A DNA stretch of 64,000 nt from Anaerotruncus sp. G3(2012). GTDB taxonomy: Bacteria > Bacillota > Clostridia > Oscillospirales > Ruminococcaceae. The notes under the pieces are model-generated. The model saw only the letters and a list, made by a program, of their open reading frames with translations, was not told the DNA's origin and ran no database searches. Below are positions 52,614 to 59,891 of the stretch, one piece after another; positions within the stretch are counted from its first letter, which is position 1, and every line of letters begins with the position of its first letter. The DNA is taken from positions 93,263-157,262 of the forward strand of contig NZ_KE159679.1 of the NCBI RefSeq assembly GCF_000403395.2. Reading direction: 5' to 3'. The translations under genes and the position numbers were made by a program.

Positions 52614-53159
52614 CTAAATACGGAGTCCTAGCTGATAAGCATCCTCCAGCTTGGAATTCCCCCTGATGTCCCCCGCGTGGAACACCCCGCCGCAGAGGAC
52701 CTTTCCCCGGTCGGTCCAGCCGAGATGGTCCATCAGGCGATCATACCAGTACAGTGACTCTTCAAACCCGCTGCCCTCCGCAGCCATCAGCAGAACGCTT
52801 TCCTTTTTGGGATTCTCGTAATCCGCGTTGCACTCGGCGACTGCGAACAGCCGGTCAAACGCGCATTTGAGCTGACCGCTGACCGTCCAGTAGTAAAGCG
52901 GACTTGCCAGTACCACCAGATCGGCCTCCCTGTAGTCAGGATAGATTTTCAGCATGTCATCCTTCTGCACGCATGGGCTCTGCGGGTCCTTCCCTCCCTG
53001 GCAACAGCCAAGACAAGGATGAATCTGCATCCTCTGAAGATCATAACGGACAACCCTGTGCCCGGCCTGCTCGGCCCCCTTTGTAAACTGCTCTACCAGA
53101 GCAGCCGTATTGCCATTCATGCGGGGACTGCCATTCAGCACAAGTATGTTTCTGCCCAT
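52614..53159 (-). CDS. Flavodoxin-fold NAD(P)H-dependent oxidoreductase
   Basis: The 181-residue protein has the FMN-binding start ILVLNGSPRMNGNTAALVEQF, a Cys-rich insert HPCLGCCQGG...SPCVQKDDM, and SPLYYWTVSGQLKCAFDRLF. It belongs to the FMN reductase/iron-sulfur flavoprotein group; the Cys cluster may bind an Fe-S centre or a metal. It is divergent from an HxlR regulator, a common arrangement for redox or quinone response. I choose the ATG at 53159 behind AAAGGGG. Confidence 0.88.
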   Translation of the reverse strand: MGRNILVLNGSPRMNGNTAALVEQFTKGAEQAGHRVVRYDLQRMQIHPCLGCCQGGKDPQSPCVQKDDMLKIYPDYREADLVVLASPLYYWTVSGQLKCAFDRLFAVAECNADYENPKKESVLLMAAEGSGFEESLYWYDRLMDHLGWTDRGKVLCGGVFHAGDIRGNSKLEDAYQLGLRI

Positions 53160-53185
53160 AAACCAATACCCCTTTCCCAATAGAA

Positions 53186-53214
53186 TTGACAGTATTTTTC
53201 GACTGTGCTATCAT
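53186..53214 (+). promoter_or_regulatory. Promoter and possible operator of the HxlR gene
   Basis: TTGACA (53186-53191) and TATCAT (53209-53214) are 17 bases apart. The dyad ACAGT-N8-ACTGT overlaps the spacer and could be the HxlR site that controls both divergent genes. Confidence 0.65.
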
Positions 53215-53269
53215 TGTAACGCAAGCACGAAAAAAATCAAGTACTGTCTTAAAAGAAAGTGTAACTGGT

Positions 53270-53602
53270 ATGATTAAAAACTATATTGCAAACGCTAACT
53301 TCGAGGATACCGGATTCAGTTATACGCTGTCACTGATCAGCGGCAAGCACAAGATGGTCATTCTCTATTGCCTGATGGAATTTGAGCCGGTGCGTTTCAA
53401 TGAGCTGCGCCGCTATCTGAAAACCATCTCGGACAAGACGCTCAGCATGAACCTCAAGGAACTGGAAGCGGACGACCTGATTCAGCGCAAAGAGTATCCG
53501 CAAATCCCGCCCAGGGTGGAATACTCCCTCACTAATCGAGGGAAATCGCTAATGTCGGTTCTGGACCAGTTATGTATCTGGGGGGAGCAAAACCGAAAGT
53601 AG
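53270..53602 (+). CDS. HxlR-family transcriptional regulator
   Basis: The 110-residue winged-helix protein has the HxlR core: SLISGKHKMVILYCLMEFEPVRFNELRR, then ISDKTLSMNLKELEADDLIQRKEYPQIPPRVEYSLT. One Cys lies near the recognition region (LYCLMEF) and one near the C-terminus, which could respond to electrophiles. I place the start at the ATG at 53270; the ribosome site is weak. It is divergent from the flavoprotein gene. Confidence 0.88.
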   Translation: MIKNYIANANFEDTGFSYTLSLISGKHKMVILYCLMEFEPVRFNELRRYLKTISDKTLSMNLKELEADDLIQRKEYPQIPPRVEYSLTNRGKSLMSVLDQLCIWGEQNRK

Positions 53603-53607
53603 CGCGC

Positions 53608-53862
53608 TTATCCCCGGAAAGCGCCGCGGATCAGTGCGAGCTTTTCCGTACGGGACAGCCGTTTGATCGCCGCTTCCCGCCTGAGCGCCTCCGAGCGCTC
53701 TGTGCAAGGCTCGCTGTAAACCATCTCTGCGGGCAGGCGTGACCTGGTATACTTGGAAGCTGTACCGCTGTTATGCATCCGAAGGCGCTTTTGCAGATCA
53801 GAGGTCCATCCGGTGTAGAGGGTTCCATCAGCGCACCGCAGGATATAAACCCAACAATTCAC
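53608..53862 (-). CDS. GIY-YIG nuclease-fold protein (UPF0213 type)
   Basis: The 84-residue protein has the GIY-YIG core: WVYILRCADGTLYTGWTSDLQKRLRMHN and SKYTRSRLPAEMVYSE, with Arg and Glu in their usual places. The GTG at 53862 overlaps the stop of the upstream gene as GTGA, with AAAGG ahead. Its nucleic-acid target is unknown. Confidence 0.9.
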   Translation of the reverse strand: MNCWVYILRCADGTLYTGWTSDLQKRLRMHNSGTASKYTRSRLPAEMVYSEPCTERSEALRREAAIKRLSRTEKLALIRGAFRG

Positions 53863-54215
53863 CCTTTCAGCCGCTCCCATTCAGCAGGCTTGAATCCCAC
53901 CAGCACCAGCCCGTCCCCGACCACCAGCGGACGCTTGACCAACATCCCGTTGGTGGCAAGCAGGGCATACTGCTCCGCCTCATCCATAAGCGGAAGCTTT
54001 TCCTTCAGTCCCTGTTCCTTGTAGAGCAGGCCGCTCGTATTGAAAAACCGTTTGAGCGGCAGTCCGCTCTGCCGATGCCAGTCCCGCAGTTCCTCAGCCG
54101 ACGGATTCTGCTCCTTGATGTGGCGTTCCTCATAGGAAATCCCATTTTCGTCCAGCCAGCGCTTGGCTTTCTGGCAGGTCGTGCATTTTGGATAGGATAA
54201 AAATAACAGCTTCAT
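53859..54215 (-). CDS. ArsC/Spx-family protein with CxxC motif
   Basis: The 118-residue protein has the start LLFLSYPKCTTCQKAKRWLDENGI with a CxxC at residues 10-13, and the cis-Pro region LLATNGMLVKRPLVVGD. It is closer to YffB/Spx-like proteins than the gene at 51301. The ATG at 54215 follows GGAGGAAAAGGG. It is coupled to the GIY-YIG gene. Confidence 0.9.
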   Translation of the reverse strand: MKLLFLSYPKCTTCQKAKRWLDENGISYEERHIKEQNPSAEELRDWHRQSGLPLKRFFNTSGLLYKEQGLKEKLPLMDEAEQYALLATNGMLVKRPLVVGDGLVLVGFKPAEWERLKG

Positions 54216-54237
54216 CCCTTTTCCTCCATTCTCTAAA

Positions 54238-54462
54238 CAAAAAGTTTCGCCCGCCTTTTTAAAGGCGGCGGGGCCGAGGGGCAGAGCCCCCGGCGCGCTC
54301 CGCACTGCGAGCCGCAGCGAAGCGTTTCGAGCGCAACCCGCCGAAGGCGGGCTCTTAGCGCGAGATGAGCGCGGAACGCTTTCTCCTGTGAAGCGCATTT
54401 TCCGGGTGAATTGCCGCCGAAGGGCGGCAAGAGGGTGCTTTTTGCAAGAGAAAAAGCACCCA
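54238..54462 (-). repeat. Mosaic hairpin repeat
   Basis: In reverse: the first hairpin GGTGCTTTTT / AAAAAGCACC (54425-54461), then TTGCCGCC / GGCGGCAA, CAATTCACCC, inner palindromes such as GCCCGCC / GGCGGGC, and the closing GCCGCCTTT / AAAGGCGG with GCGAAACTTTTTG. The first hairpin likely terminates the upstream gene (54483-55307). Confidence 0.8.
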
Positions 54463-54482
54463 TTCCCAACCCCTGTTCACTG

Positions 54483-55307
54483 TCAATCCCAGTGGGACGG
54501 GTGGGAAAGCCCCTCTGGAAGCCGTGTATTCCGGTTCCCTTTCGCGGCATTGAGCTGGCCCTGTGTCAGGAAAAAGGCTCCCCGCAGGTCGGAATCCGAA
54601 AAGTCAGCCTCCCGCAGGTCCGCCCCGAGCAGATTGATCCCGTAAAAGGTGCACCCGCTAAAATTGGCAGCGATCAACAGCGCAAGGCTGAAGTCCATTC
54701 CACTCAGCTCCCCCCTGAACCGCTTCCCGATCCCGTCGGCACACCGTTTTCCGCCCCCTGCGGCCTGCATGGTCAGTGCGGCGGCCTGTTTTAACAGCGG
54801 ATTCACCTGCGCCTGGTGAGCGGACAGGTCCAACCCAATGAGCGCCCCGGCAGGCTGTCCCGCCAGCCGCTGATTCTCCGCCAACTGCGCCTCCAGCGCC
54901 GCCCAAAGCGGCTTGGCTGGGAGCAGTTGAAGCGCCTCGACCAGATGCCAGCCGATCTGACGCAGGCGGCAGAGGGTCAGAAAAACCGTAAACTGTTCAG
55001 AGGCTGTCCCGGGGGCCTCCCGCCAGTCCTTCCTGTAGAGCCGCGCCGCAGCCTGCCCCGCCCCCAGACAGTCATATGCCCGGCAGCCTTTCCATCCCCT
55101 GCTGGAAAGCTGGTCATGCACCCTGCACCGGAAGTCCGGCTCCAGATTGCGGCAGGGAGTCTCCGCAGGCTTGTCCATCGGGAAACCGTCAGTCTTGAAG
55201 AAGCAGAGCGCAGTACAGCAGTAGCCGTAACAGTCCGCGCAGGAGATCCGGAACGCCTGCATCTGTTCGGGATGCGGATTCTCCCGCCGCAGCATCGGTC
55301 TTGCCAT
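54483..55307 (-). CDS. Pentapeptide-repeat protein with N-terminal cysteine cluster
   Basis: The 274-residue protein has an N-terminal Cys-rich domain: CADCYGYCCTALCF, then PCRNLEPDFRCRVH and GWKGCRAYDC, a YkgJ-like arrangement that could bind zinc or an Fe-S centre. A helical middle (residues 95-205) follows. The end has pentapeptide repeats (MDFSLALLIAANFSGCTFY, then LLGADLREADFSDSDLRGAFF). The ATG at 55307 follows AAAGGGGG. Function unknown. Confidence 0.85.
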   Translation of the reverse strand: MARPMLRRENPHPEQMQAFRISCADCYGYCCTALCFFKTDGFPMDKPAETPCRNLEPDFRCRVHDQLSSRGWKGCRAYDCLGAGQAAARLYRKDWREAPGTASEQFTVFLTLCRLRQIGWHLVEALQLLPAKPLWAALEAQLAENQRLAGQPAGALIGLDLSAHQAQVNPLLKQAAALTMQAAGGGKRCADGIGKRFRGELSGMDFSLALLIAANFSGCTFYGINLLGADLREADFSDSDLRGAFFLTQGQLNAAKGNRNTRLPEGLSHPSHWD

Positions 55308-55440
55308 CTGAAAGCCCCCTTTCGCCGGCTTCCAGTATAGCACACTTTGCGGCATATTGACACTACACCGTCAATAAAACATTATGGATATTTTTAAAAA
55401 TATCTGACAAAAATATTGCGCAAAAAGCAAGATAAAGATG

Positions 55441-55469
55441 TTGACATTCCGGCCATATCGGGATATTAT
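55441..55469 (+). promoter_or_regulatory. Promoter upstream of the secreted-protein gene
   Basis: TTGACA (55441-55446) and TATTAT (55464-55469) are 17 bases apart in very AT-rich DNA. Confidence 0.65.
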
Positions 55470-55551
55470 ATATTATATATTATTATAAAAACAGAGTTGC
55501 AGAAAGAGGTGTTTTCAAAGCAATTTTTAACAGAATGAGGAAGTGTAGAAA

Positions 55552-56075
55552 ATGAAAAATCTGAAAAAATGTTCCGCTTCATTTTGGTCATGAGCATGAT
55601 TTTTGTTTTTGCTGTTCCCGCGATGGCGGTCGAACCCAACGCGGCGCCCGCTGGCGAGGACGCTTCCGAAAGCCAGATCGAGCCGCGCTATCCGGGACGC
55701 TGCGCCATCAAGCAGGTAAGAGTGTATGCTGCGGATACCAAACAGAAAATCCGCTACATGGACGCAATCAGCGTTGGTTATCCTGAGCATGACCAATTAT
55801 GCAATGTGACTATTGACAGCGAAACCAAGGCCGTTTTCTCCAAACACAACGCGGATGGTTGGTTGGTGGAGATTCTCGTGAATCCGCAGGGGGCAAACCT
55901 TGCAACTCTCAAAGTGAACGGTTCCACTGTCGGAACAACCGCCGTCCCTACAAACTCTTCTTCTGCAACCTTCTCTTTTGTTACCTCTGATTTTTCCCGT
56001 TCTCTTCCCTGGCAGATCTACTTCAGCGACGGCACCGGGCGGGATAAAGTTGTTTGGGGAACCATCTACAAATAA
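55552..56075 (+). CDS. Secreted uncharacterised protein with an out-of-frame start
   Basis: The ATG at 55552 has a good site (GAGGAAG) and encodes MKNLKK, but that frame stops 14 codons on. The protein frame begins at 55569, overlapping by the A6 run at 55564-55569, and encodes MFRFILVMSMIFVFAVPAMA, a signal peptide core and cleavage site. With one more A, the two would fuse into a perfect signal peptide. The mature part of about 150 residues is beta-rich and acidic, ending WQIYFSDGTGRDKVVWGTIYK. Either the A-run is phase-variable or slippery, the assembly lost a base, or translation starts at 55569 with a poor site. Confidence 0.65.
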
Positions 56076-56111
56076 ACGCTAAAACAACATCTATCTCAAT
56101 AAATATAGATA

Positions 56112-56160
56112 TTGCTATTGGATACGAACGAGGCTTTTTCACCGATCTGGGAAAGCCTTG
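56112..56160 (+). promoter_or_regulatory. Leader hairpin of the first paralogue
   Basis: ACGAACGAGGCTTT pairs with AAAGCCTTGTTCGT around 15 bases, just ahead of the ribosome site AAGGAGG. A decayed copy lies at 56836-56880. It may be an attenuator or terminator for the preceding gene. Confidence 0.55.
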
Positions 56161-56191
56161 TTCGTGTAGATTAAAGAAGGAGGTCTTTTTC

Positions 56192-56833
56192 TTGGTCCCT
56201 GCCAGTCTTTCGTCCATTGCCCGCCAGCAAACAACCACAAACCTTAAAAGCCGCAGCAGGCAGGTGGATTCTTTGGGTTTTCCTGCCGCGATGCTGCGCT
56301 CTGCCGCCAGTGCATCTCCCTCGGAAACCGCTGTGTCCAGTGGTTCTGCTGTTGCATCTGATCTTCCGTCCCCAGCACCACAGACGCTCTATGCGCAGCT
56401 TCGCGCTTCCTCAAGGACAGCCGTCTCGGAAAAAAATGAGCTGACCGAAGCGCAAAAAGTCTTTCTTCGGGACAAATACGATTTGAATAACCTTTCGCGA
56501 GAAGAGTTCGACGCGCTCCTTGCCGATCTCGTCGATATAGGAACGATTCCGGAACATGCAACAGTAAGTGCGGTTTCAGTCCCTCTTCTAGGGAGTCCGC
56601 CGTGGTATTTTAACGTATATATTGACGAAGAATCCCCTGTATCAAAACTTTCACAATGGAAACCTGAGGACATCGCCGGGTATCTCGCGGAGCGAATTGC
56701 GTTCGGCAAATACAGCCTCGACTGGATGAAGCAAACCGGCAGCTCATCGCTGGATGCGGAGGAGCGGTTTACCCGTTGGATCGATGACACCCAGACCCTG
56801 CTACATGTCATCAACCAGTTGACTGCGGATTGA
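56192..56833 (+). CDS. Uncharacterised protein, tandem paralogue 1
   Basis: The 213-residue protein begins at a TTG 8 bases after AAGGAGG and reads MVPASLSSIARQQTTTNLKS. A Ser/Ala/Pro-rich stretch (to about residue 75) leads to a helical domain with TLYAQLRASSRTAVSEKNEL and KVFLRDKYDLNNLSREEFDALLADL. The C-terminal end, IAGYLAERIAFGKYSLDWMKQ, is nearly identical to that of the next gene. It has no signal peptide or membrane span. The helix with SREEFDALLADL recalls small proteins linked to flagella or sporulation, but I cannot assign it. Confidence 0.75.
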   Translation: MVPASLSSIARQQTTTNLKSRSRQVDSLGFPAAMLRSAASASPSETAVSSGSAVASDLPSPAPQTLYAQLRASSRTAVSEKNELTEAQKVFLRDKYDLNNLSREEFDALLADLVDIGTIPEHATVSAVSVPLLGSPPWYFNVYIDEESPVSKLSQWKPEDIAGYLAERIAFGKYSLDWMKQTGSSSLDAEERFTRWIDDTQTLLHVINQLTAD

Positions 56834-56904
56834 ACCAATCGGGGGGCTTTTTCACCGGTCTGGGAAAGCCTTGTTCGTGTGAATCAGAGAAGGAGGTCTT
56901 TTTC

Positions 56905-57567
56905 TTGGTCCCTGTCAGTCTTTCGCCTATTACCCGCCAGCAAACAACCACGAACCTTAAAAGCCACAGCGGGCAGGTGGATTCTTTGGGTTTTCCTGCC
57001 GCAATGCTGCGCTCTGCCGCTGATTTGAACTCTGCGGAAGCCATCGAATCCGGGAGTTCCGCTGTGATGCCTGACCGTTCCTCCCCAGCTCCGCAGACGC
57101 TCTATGCGCAGCTTCGCGCTTCTTCAAGGACAGCCGTCTCGGAAAAAAATGAGCTGACCGAAGCGCAAAAAGTCTTTCTTCGAGACAAATACGATATGGA
57201 GCACCTCTCGCGAGAAGAGTTCGACGCGCTCCTTGCCGATCTTGTCGATATGGGCGCAATTCCGCCGAGCGCGGCGGTGAGTGCCATCACGGTTCCCTTG
57301 CCAGACCCTCCTGTTGCAGTCTCCAGTTCAGGGAATATCCGGATGTATTTCTTCCCCAATTCAGAGGGGTTTAGACTGTCGTTTTCGGATTTCAGCCCTG
57401 GGGACATCGCCGGGTATCTCGCGGAGCGAATTGCGTTCGGCAAATACAGCCTCGACTGGATGAAGCAAACCGGCAGCTCATCGCTGGATGCGGAGGAGCG
57501 GTTTACCCGCTGGATTGACGATACCCGCTCCCTGCTGCACATCATCAACCAGCTGTCCGCGGACTGA
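56905..57567 (+). CDS. Uncharacterised protein, tandem paralogue 2
   Basis: The 220-residue protein begins at a TTG after an identical AAGGAGG and reads MVPVSLSPITRQQTTTNLKS. The helical core and C-terminus match paralogue 1 closely at the DNA level, while the Ser/Pro-rich region (residues 35-60) and a patch around residues 130-165 have diverged. The tandem duplication includes the leader. The two genes are co-oriented and 71 bases apart. Confidence 0.75.
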   Translation: MVPVSLSPITRQQTTTNLKSHSGQVDSLGFPAAMLRSAADLNSAEAIESGSSAVMPDRSSPAPQTLYAQLRASSRTAVSEKNELTEAQKVFLRDKYDMEHLSREEFDALLADLVDMGAIPPSAAVSAITVPLPDPPVAVSSSGNIRMYFFPNSEGFRLSFSDFSPGDIAGYLAERIAFGKYSLDWMKQTGSSSLDAEERFTRWIDDTRSLLHIINQLSAD

Positions 57568-57576
57568 TCCGGTCAA

Positions 57577-57739
57577 GGGGGCTTTTTCTCTTGCAAAAAG
57601 CCCCCTCTTGCCGCTTCGCGGCAATTCACCCCAAAAATGCGCTTCACAGGACAAAGCGTTCCGCGCTCTGCGGAGCGCGGCCAAAGGCTCTGCCTTTGGA
57701 AACCGCAATTTTTTGAAAAAAATTGAGTAAAACTTTAGT
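57577..57739 (+). repeat. Mosaic hairpin repeat
   Basis: The most complete copy: GGGGGCTTTTT / AAAAAGCCCCC, TTGCCGC / GCGGCAA, CAATTCACCC, GCGCTTCACAGGACAAAGCG, GCGCTCTGCGGAGCGC, CCAAAGGC/GCCTTTGG and the closing CAATTTTTT / AAAAAATTG with AGTAAAACTTT. The first hairpin terminates the paralogue genes. Confidence 0.85.
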
Positions 57740-57779
57740 TCTGGGAAAAAGCGGCATCCGGCTCGGAAGAGAGGGGGCT

Positions 57780-58247
57780 ATGAAAATGAAACCGCTTTGG
57801 TCGCAGGTCAGGTTTTGCCTGTTCCTTCTTTTTATGGGTATCCCTGTTTTCTTTTTCCTCGCTTACCTGCGGCTAGACCCGCTCCCAACGGAACAGGTTG
57901 TATGGAAGGAATATTTCAAATTCTATTTTTTCCCGTTTTCCGTTGTCTGCGGGACGCTTGCTCTGCTCCTGTTTGCCCGGCTCTTTTGCGGATTGCAGCT
58001 GCCGGCGTGCCCAGCCGTTCTGCGGGTCGCCCTGCTGGTGATCCTGTTGGCCACCGCCTACTGTTATCTGGGGCTTGTCGCCAACTTTGTCGGGCCGGTG
58101 CGCCTGCTTCCAAAACCGCTCGCCTACAGCCGTCCATTTTCATTCGGAACCTTTGTCTGGCTGGTTGACCACATCGACGGCTACTGCTGTACATTCGGAC
58201 TTCAGGCATATGGCGTTCTCACCTGTCTCGCGATCGATCCCTGTTGA
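57780..58247 (+). CDS. Uncharacterised membrane protein (four spans)
   Basis: The 155-residue protein has hydrophobic segments near residues 11-30, 50-70, 82-103 and 130-150 and a Cys-rich end (GYCCTFGLQAYGVLTCLAIDPC). I do not recognise a family. The ATG at 57780 follows AGAGGGGG. It has its own terminator. Confidence 0.65.
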   Translation: MKMKPLWSQVRFCLFLLFMGIPVFFFLAYLRLDPLPTEQVVWKEYFKFYFFPFSVVCGTLALLLFARLFCGLQLPACPAVLRVALLVILLATAYCYLGLVANFVGPVRLLPKPLAYSRPFSFGTFVWLVDHIDGYCCTFGLQAYGVLTCLAIDPC

Positions 58248-58260
58248 ACTTCTTCCCTTT

Positions 58261-58291
58261 GCCGGAAAAGTGTTATTGGCGCTTTTCCGGC
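58261..58291 (+). terminator. Terminator of the membrane protein gene
   Basis: GCCGGAAAAG pairs with CTTTTCCGGC and is followed by AATTTTTTC. Confidence 0.88.
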
Positions 58292-58344
58292 AATTTTTTC
58301 TTCAAAACGATTCCGCCTGCTCATTGGGGACATGTGTAAAAAAG

Positions 58345-58378
58345 AGGGGTATGCCTGCCGCCAGCCAGGCATACCCCT
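58345..58378 (-). terminator. Terminator of the patatin gene
   Basis: AGGGGTATGCCTG pairs with CAGGCATACCCCT; on the minus strand it runs into CTTTTTTACAC. Confidence 0.85.
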
Positions 58379-58387
58379 TGACACGTT

Positions 58388-59683
58388 CTACAGGATGCGG
58401 GAAAAAGCCAGGTAGAGCGCAGCCGAAAACTCCCCGGGAAGGAGCGCGGCAACCGGCAGCAGGCTGACCGGCTCGGCGCGGTCGAGCGCAGACCGGATGG
58501 TGCGGGCGAGAAACCGCAGTCGGCAGGGGCGGCCTGCCAGCCGGAGTGCATCAGCGAGCGCGGAAAGCCCCAATGGGACGGCCCCCCCTTCCCCGGACAG
58601 GGACGCAGGCAGCTCGACCGCCTGCACTGCTTCGGAAAGCCGTTCATGCAGCCTGTCGGCGGAATAGAGGACGCATGGATTGAGGCCGAGCAGCTCGGCG
58701 GCAGACTCGATCCCGTCGAGGGCGAATGCCCGCACCGGGGTCTTACGGGAGCTGCGCCGGTAAACCTGCCGGGTCACCGCCGCATAGGCCGCCGACTGTA
58801 GGAACCTACGCCGCACATTGCGAAACCCCAGCAGGTCCATGCGGGCATAAAACTGCCCGTAGTATCGCTGCATCTCGTCCGAAATGGTCCCTTTGACAAA
58901 TGTATAGGCATGTCCGTCGAACACCCCGTAGGAACGCATTGTGTCCAGATAGCCCAGCCGCAGGTTCTGCCGCGCCGAATGCGGGTCAAAGACCAGCAGC
59001 GCCCCCAAATCCCAATAGGGGCGGATGATCCGCAATTCGCAATCATCGGGAAGGTCATCGTGCAGGATGCCCGGCGCATCCATATTGACCGCGATAATCC
59101 GTCGGGCCCCCCGCTCTGCCGCCATACGCACCGGCATATTATCCCCGAACCCACCGTCGATATATTTTTTCCCGTCAATCTCGTGCGGGCGTATTGCCGG
59201 AAAAAGGGAAGAAGATGCGATCAGATAGTCCGCGAGCCTGCCGGACGGAATCTCATCCTTCCAGCGGTAGACCGGTTTCATGCTTCCAAGCTCGACTGCG
59301 ATCACCCCGAAGTCGATCGGGGACTGCCGGACCTTCTCTTCGTCCAGATACTGCGCCAGCAGGCCCGCCAGCGCACCGGTACCTGCGCCACCCTCCCGCA
59401 CCGCAGCCAGCCCGAACAGCCGCATAGCTGCACGCCGCTTTTGCTTTTGCGGCAGCGTTTCATCAAGCGGCAGGTCAAAAACCCGGGAGGTTTCCAGCTC
59501 CTTCCACATCCGCTCCGCAAGCTCGAACTCCCCCTGTGCCACGACCGCCCCATTGATCGCGCCAACCGAGCTTCCGGTAACCATCTGGAACCGCTCGTCC
59601 AGTTCGGTGAGTGCCCGCCACACCCCGATTTCATATGCGCCACGGCTCCCGCCGCCCGCCAACACCAATGCGGTCTTTTCCAG
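58388..59683 (-). CDS. Patatin-like phospholipase
   Basis: The 431-residue protein has the patatin fold: oxyanion motif GGGSRGAYEIGV, nucleophile GSSVG (in VTGSSVGAINGAVV) and the catalytic Asp in YIDGGFGDNMP, all in order in the first 200 residues. The C-terminal half is an unassigned helical region. It is predicted to cleave acyl chains from lipids, in the cytosol or at the membrane. The start is unusual: AAGGAGG is followed after 8 bases by CTG (59683), while the nearby GTG overlaps that site. It may therefore use a CTG start. Confidence 0.85.
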   Translation of the reverse strand: MEKTALVLAGGGSRGAYEIGVWRALTELDERFQMVTGSSVGAINGAVVAQGEFELAERMWKELETSRVFDLPLDETLPQKQKRRAAMRLFGLAAVREGGAGTGALAGLLAQYLDEEKVRQSPIDFGVIAVELGSMKPVYRWKDEIPSGRLADYLIASSSLFPAIRPHEIDGKKYIDGGFGDNMPVRMAAERGARRIIAVNMDAPGILHDDLPDDCELRIIRPYWDLGALLVFDPHSARQNLRLGYLDTMRSYGVFDGHAYTFVKGTISDEMQRYYGQFYARMDLLGFRNVRRRFLQSAAYAAVTRQVYRRSSRKTPVRAFALDGIESAAELLGLNPCVLYSADRLHERLSEAVQAVELPASLSGEGGAVPLGLSALADALRLAGRPCRLRFLARTIRSALDRAEPVSLLPVAALLPGEFSAALYLAFSRIL

Positions 59684-59891
59684 TTCCGCCACCTCCTTTT
59701 TATGTAAACAGTACGCCTCCGATCCCGAGACAAAGCCTCTGGCCCGTATCCTTTGCAAGGGGGGGCCTGTCAAAAGCCGCTCCTCCGCAACCGGCAGCAA
59801 TACGGCGGCTGTCCATCTATCCAGCCGGCATCAAACAGCGCCCCAGAGCGGAAACTGTCATCGTTGAAAAGAAGGGGGACAAAACAGTTGG

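Noticed and set aside
53141-53269. Start of HxlR at 53186
   Set aside because: That frame begins exactly at the -35 box of the promoter and would include the transcription start; the ATG at 53270 matches the family.
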